Assembly: GCA_944474755.1 (NCBI GenBank)
Contig: OX104112.1
Location: 50,604,774 to 50,668,773, forward strand
Length of the DNA stretch: 64,000 nt
Source of the DNA: Limnoperna fortunei
Lineage: Eukaryota; Mollusca; Bivalvia; Mytilida; Modiolidae
Direction of reading: 5' to 3'
This document shows positions 59,282-64,000 of the stretch, piece by piece. The notes beneath the pieces are model-generated. The model saw nothing but the letters and a program-made list of their open reading frames with translations. It was not told the origin of the DNA and did not search any database. A program made the translations under genes and the position numbers. Each line of letters starts with the position of its first letter. Position 1 is the first letter of the stretch.

Positions 59282-60628
59282 TTGTTTCACATCATAACCG
59301 CAACACAGTGAAAAAAGAATCTTAAAAGTTATGCATCTATATGCAATAAATATTATTTAAAATATAAGTTCAATCGTTCTCTAGAACGATTAATAGGCTT
59401 CTACATAAGGAAATTAAAAAGAAGCAAAATGTACCAGAGTTAAAAAAAAACCTTTAAATTTTACCCAAAAACATTATTCGTTCTTTGATGAAATAACAAA
59501 TTTAAAGGAAAAACTATTTAAATAACTGTTAAAAGAGAAAAGGTCAAATTCTTGGACACTATGACCTTGGCCTCAACCCCTTTTGTGTTTAAATTAAATC
59601 CATTTCGCAAAATAAATATATAAGAAAAAAATCCTTTCGGATATCTGGAAATAAAAAAAGTCATAAATTGGGACATTCAGGGACTAAGTTGACCTTGACC
59701 TTTGACCTTTTGATTTTTGCATATATTATTTATCCAACGAAAACATTAATCATAAATGACCACTTCACATACATAGAAAATGCAAAATTTACATAAATAA
59801 CTTGACCTTTACCACTTAACTTTTGACCTTGACCTTGCTGAAGGTCAATAATCAACAACACAAAAGATCCGACGTCAAAATATGTTATAGTTACTGAGAT
59901 AACGCTTTTAACACTATATTTAATTGATCCAGGGGAGATAACTCTTTCAAAAGTCAAAATTATTTACAGTAACCTTTCAAGACCTTAATATGGTCTACAT
60001 TTTGGTAAAGAATTATATCTGTAGCTCCTATGGTTCAGGAGCAGAATCGCACATATCACAATGTCAAAATTTAGAATGTGACCTTGATCTTTGGCCTTGT
60101 GACCTTTTTCAAGTTCAAGTCTTTATCACCTCGGGTTGGTTCATATGTTACGATGGTACAAAATGTATTTCCAATATTTAAGGTGAAATAACTCTAAAAG
60201 GAGTCGTCAAAATCGTTTGCGCCATATGTAACAAATTGTCACAATCTATAGCTGACCATTTTGCAACAACGTTTATTGCGACATCTTTAACGGTTTAATA
60301 ATTAATCTTCACACAAGGTTTTTTTGTGACAAGGGAAATTATTCCGTAAAAAGCAAGTGTTCGGTGTGTCAGGGTTAACTGCGAAAGCGTAATGTCTTAT
60401 ACACCCATAGTACAAAATGTCTTTACGACATGTCGCGCAACGAAATTTATAATGGGAAAAGAAACTTGGCGGAAAAAGAAGAATTTTAAACAGACGAATA
60501 ACAGGAACGCTCTCCACTCGGAAAGTGGAAAGCCTTAATAATCTGGCTACAGTATTTGGGCATCTGGTTTACCAGTACATACATCTAGCATATGTTATGT
60601 TTGTCTTTTGGAATAAAAACTATTAATG
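59282..60628. mobile_element. GACCTT-rich repeat element inserted in the right arm
   Basis: The left arm (about 48,250-48,265) lacks this ~1.35-kb segment. Its core (59,550-60,130) has several degenerate tandem blocks built on TGACCTTGACCTTTGACCTT (59,690-59,711, 59,800-59,850, 60,077-60,110), interleaved with ATAACTCTTTCAAAAGTCA-like text. Blocks of TGACCTTGACC are frequent in mollusc genomes (recollection). There is no ORF with recognisable motifs and the transposition class is unknown. Confidence 0.7.
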
Positions 60629-62343
60629 ACATCCAACGTTAATATTTTCAGAAAGATATATTATTGAAATAATTGACATAAATGAATCATTATAACGAAC
60701 ATCGTTTTGTACAATAAAACATTTCCGACTATTATGATTTCCAACAAAAGAGGTCATGTTGCCAATAATGACACAGATTTGAATAGGTCGAAACAATGAC
60801 TTTTATTTCAGAGTCAACAGGTAAAGCGTAATAAGAATTCATATGCGTTTTGTGTGTGGGTTGCAGTCCATTTTGACTGATAAAACTCAACTGATATTTG
60901 CACAGAATAATATTGACTAAGTACTGTGATAGACGAACTTGTCTTCAAATGCATTGATAGTAAACCGAAACACTTTAGATGCAACCTGTCAATTACCTTT
61001 TTAAAATCATCTTCTAATTTAACGCTAGAAGCAACCTATTTGAATACTTTCAGTCGTCTTTTCCAGTATTTTGTATTACCGATAAATTGTGTAATATTCA
61101 TAGCTGTTTTTTAGACTGGAGTAGTACATACCCTTTTTATGAAGTTGGTATTCAGCAAGCTGAAAAAATTATAAATATCTGTACACCATTGTGCAAGTGT
61201 ATATGATAACCGATTAAAATACCCTCGTATTTTGAAAATTATTGTAGTAGATCATTCTATTTTACACAAGTTCATATTTACCACCAAATGAAACATTATT
61301 GTTTGTAACATTCTGTGTATGCATTAGGTAACAATATGTCAATGATTAAAAGTCTATTTGTAGTCTTTATATTAATTAAAGTAAAGTATAATTAATTTTT
61401 ACTAAAAGTATTCTTAATAAAATCTTTATACACACTGGTGGCCGTTGTATTAGCGTCACCTGATAAATCCGTTACAGAAGGACGGAAGTAAGTCCTGGTA
61501 TGAATGCATGATAGTAGTTTACAAGCAACTATTACTTGGATAAGACATGGTGTATTCGTGGCAACAAATCAGGATATGCTGAAAACAAAACATCTCGCAT
61601 GGATTGTATCAATGCATTGTAAATACCACCTTTGGATATGGAGCATATGTAAGAAGCCTATCAGTGATATGTTCTACATTCTTATTTATTTTCTAAACTA
61701 GAATAAATGAAAACAGAAATCGTCACGTTATTCTTTTAAATTCGAATAAAAAATTCATCATTAAAATATGTATTTGGTTACGTATCCCAAACTTATATAT
61801 TTTTTATTTTTTAATATTATCTATTTTCATCAATCTTTGAAATGGCGTGTCATTTAGATACGTATTTTTAAATCCTGCAAGCGAATACAACAATGACCAT
61901 TTTCAAGCATATGATTTTTTTAGAAAAGGTTAAACGTTATTTAATAAAACAATAGTAATACAAAAATTGTGAAATATTTCAAATATTTAAGGTCAATATT
62001 GTCTTTTATCATAATTTGTTATGACATACAGTACTATGATAATGGTAAATAGTACAACTCAAATATATAGAACAAACCATTATAAAACATTCATACCTAA
62101 CACCAATCTCTTTTTATAATATAAACAAATTACATGCTTTTAAGAGAGAAAAACAATTAAAAAGCAATAGACGAAGTTTAGGGGCCTGTGTACAAATCTA
62201 TGGAAAAACAGTGGGATCCAAAATTTCTAAAAAAATCTGCAAACATAGTTTGCTATAAAACTTCTATATTTAAAAAATATTTTATCTTTATCTTCAATTC
62301 TACTATCTGTGGACTACTCTTTTCAATTTATATTTTAAAATAT

Positions 62344-63833
62344 CAGTAGGAAAGCAAACACCTGTAATGGCTGATTTTTAACGACTTCAGTCACGTGACT
62401 TAAGGTAAACTTTTTGTCGGTGTTTTGTAAGCGTGATAGTGTCTCAGTTTTCGTTATCGTACGTAGCACTGCCATAACATACATCAATAAAATAAAATAC
62501 AGCAAATTCCTAAGACAATTTTCTGTCATTTATAGAAATTTTGTACTGTATAGTTTTAATTTACCAGGTTAAAATGCCGTTTGAAGTCGCATGTTTTTAT
62601 CTGAACTCGGCACTCTGTGGACAGAGAACTCTAAATTAAATATATAAATAGTAATTTAAAATTGTGTTAATAGCTGCCAGTTGTATACATCTTACTTCTG
62701 GCTGGAGATAAGATTCCATAAATTTTAATATCACATTTTTGTAAACTATAAAATAATATTAAAAAATACCAGTTTGATTTAAGTGTTTATTTAATTTCGA
62801 AAGGATGCTTAAGTTTACTAATTGGTTTATCAAGAAATGTTAATTATGCCATGCAATCTCAGGTTCACATTCAATGAATATCATAGAAGCAAATCTATAT
62901 CAAGTGCAGAAACTATCATTAGATAAATTTTGTACCTAATAGCTTACTTGATAATGTTTATAAAAAGGAGATTTATTCTATCACAATGCAGTTTAAAAAA
63001 TTAAATTACTCCTCAAGTTTAAATCTCCCACTGTCACTTTTTTCGGACATAAAAATGCAAAGCCTATTTATAAAATAATTGACATGTATACAAATTTCTC
63101 CATATAAATATAAATATAAGCAATGACATCAAATTCTTAAATTGAATAAATTCTTTGACTTTATATTGTAGTCAAAATGCATATATACATGTAAAACAGT
63201 TTCGGTTATAAATAATAAAGACCCTTACTTGTTTTAAACAGCAATAAGTTGCAAAATAATGATTAAAAATTAACATTACAGCAATAAATGTCAGAAATAT
63301 TAACTAGTTATTTTGGTGCGAGCAGTATGTTGTTTAACTTCATCGGTTGTAAAAAGTAATCGACATGTATGGGCCAGCTGACAAAAATCTTAATTCAACT
63401 AAAAGTTGTGAAGACCACAGTATATGAAATGGTTGGTTATAAAATTATTGGCATCATTAAACTGTGTGATTGTTGGAATCCATTATGACATAAATATATG
63501 AATTTTGTAAACAAACTTCCAGCGCCATGTTTACATAAAAAAATGACGATTTTCTATAATCGATCCTACCCAATCAGTTGATTATATCTGTGTCGCATAC
63601 ATACATACAGTCATGCATCAAAATATACCCTTGATCGATTCTTGTATTACGTATAAATTGTTACATTAAATTTAACAATTAAATTTAAGAAAAACTGAAC
63701 CTCGCCAATTTCTCCTGACCTAAGCAATTTTTATAGGTGGCGCTGTTAAGATATTTTTGTTTTACATACGGGAAGCTTTTATGGCGTTAAATTGACCTTT
63801 ATCTGTCAAATTGGAGCCTTTGCTGTCCTATTG
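62344..63833. mobile_element. 1,490-bp TIR element inserted in the right arm
   Basis: The left arm (near 46,195) is uninterrupted where this segment sits, so it is an insertion here or a precise loss there. Ends are inverted: CAGTAGGAAAGCAAA at 62,344 and, on the minus strand from 63,833, CAATAGGACAGCAAA (13 of 15 match). Flanks read TAAAATAT before and GATAATAT after, a possible imperfect 8-bp duplication of the hAT type. Internal frames (for example 62,335-62,529 minus) have no transposase signature, so it is non-autonomous. Confidence 0.65.
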
Positions 63834-64000
63834 GATAATATTTTGACAAATTAATTAAAAAATAAGAATAATGGAAACCTACTAGAACCTAGCAATATTT
63901 CCGTTCTATCAATATTAAAGGCAACACAAATTTTTCTAATTTCCGACTCAAAAATCACTACAAAATTTATGTAATATGGCGGTCAAAAAACAAATAATGA

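Larger units (their letters stand above)
55865..64000. repeat. Right arm of the giant inverted repeat (continues past the window)
   Basis: Partner of 46,035-51,870, in inverted orientation. After removing the insertions at 58,396-58,509, 59,282-60,628 and 62,344-63,833, its length in the window (about 5.2 kb) matches the left arm without its own insertion (about 5.3 kb). Homology is still strong at the last bases, so the arm extends beyond 64,000. Confidence 0.92.

Overview
The window is eukaryotic, AT-rich, intron-containing DNA dominated by repeats. The repeat types (tRNA-headed SINEs, LINE relics ending in a Cys/His knuckle, GACCTT-rich repeats, TIR elements with ends like CTGTGGTTTC, a 100-bp satellite) fit a bivalve mollusc. 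A Dreissena-like or mussel-like genome is my best guess, but the species is not proven. Only one gene looks intact.

Layout. Positions 1-10,030 are a satellite domain. It has three arrays of a ~100-bp unit, alternating with copies of a ~1.5-kb linker in a higher-order repeat of about 2.5-2.8 kb. Positions 10,190-31,600 are intergenic: a SINE with a clear 14-bp target duplication, AT- and G-rich minisatellites, a Tc1/mariner transposase relic, several LINE relics, a candidate solo LTR nested in a LINE, a 1,175-bp TIR element with TA target duplications, and dispersed repeats.

Positions 32,187-39,435 on the minus strand hold an eight-exon gene. It encodes a 538-residue type I membrane protein: signal peptide, V-type Ig domain with extra cysteines, second Ig domain, I-set Ig domain, short linker, fourth Ig domain, divergent membrane-proximal Ig-like domain, transmembrane helix and an eight-residue basic tail. 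Every intron is phase 1. Broken copies of its ectodomain exons lie at 42.0-42.6 kb (minus), 49.0-50.3 kb (minus) and 57.2-58.5 kb (plus).

From about 46,035 to beyond the window end there is a very large imperfect inverted repeat: left arm 46,035-51,870, spacer of about 4 kb, right arm from 55,865 past 64,000. It carries two of the Ig pseudogenes in opposite orientation. Each arm has insertions the other lacks, so the arms act as each other's pre-insertion reference. A LINE relic at 43.8-45.2 kb contains a perfect 85-bp fold-back hairpin.

The main biological story is a molluscan Ig-superfamily surface receptor locus with decaying duplicates, one set embedded in a giant palindrome. Whether the broken copies donate sequence to the intact gene is open. 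Exon joins, domain calls and repeat boundaries were worked out by eye and were not checked against transcripts or databases.
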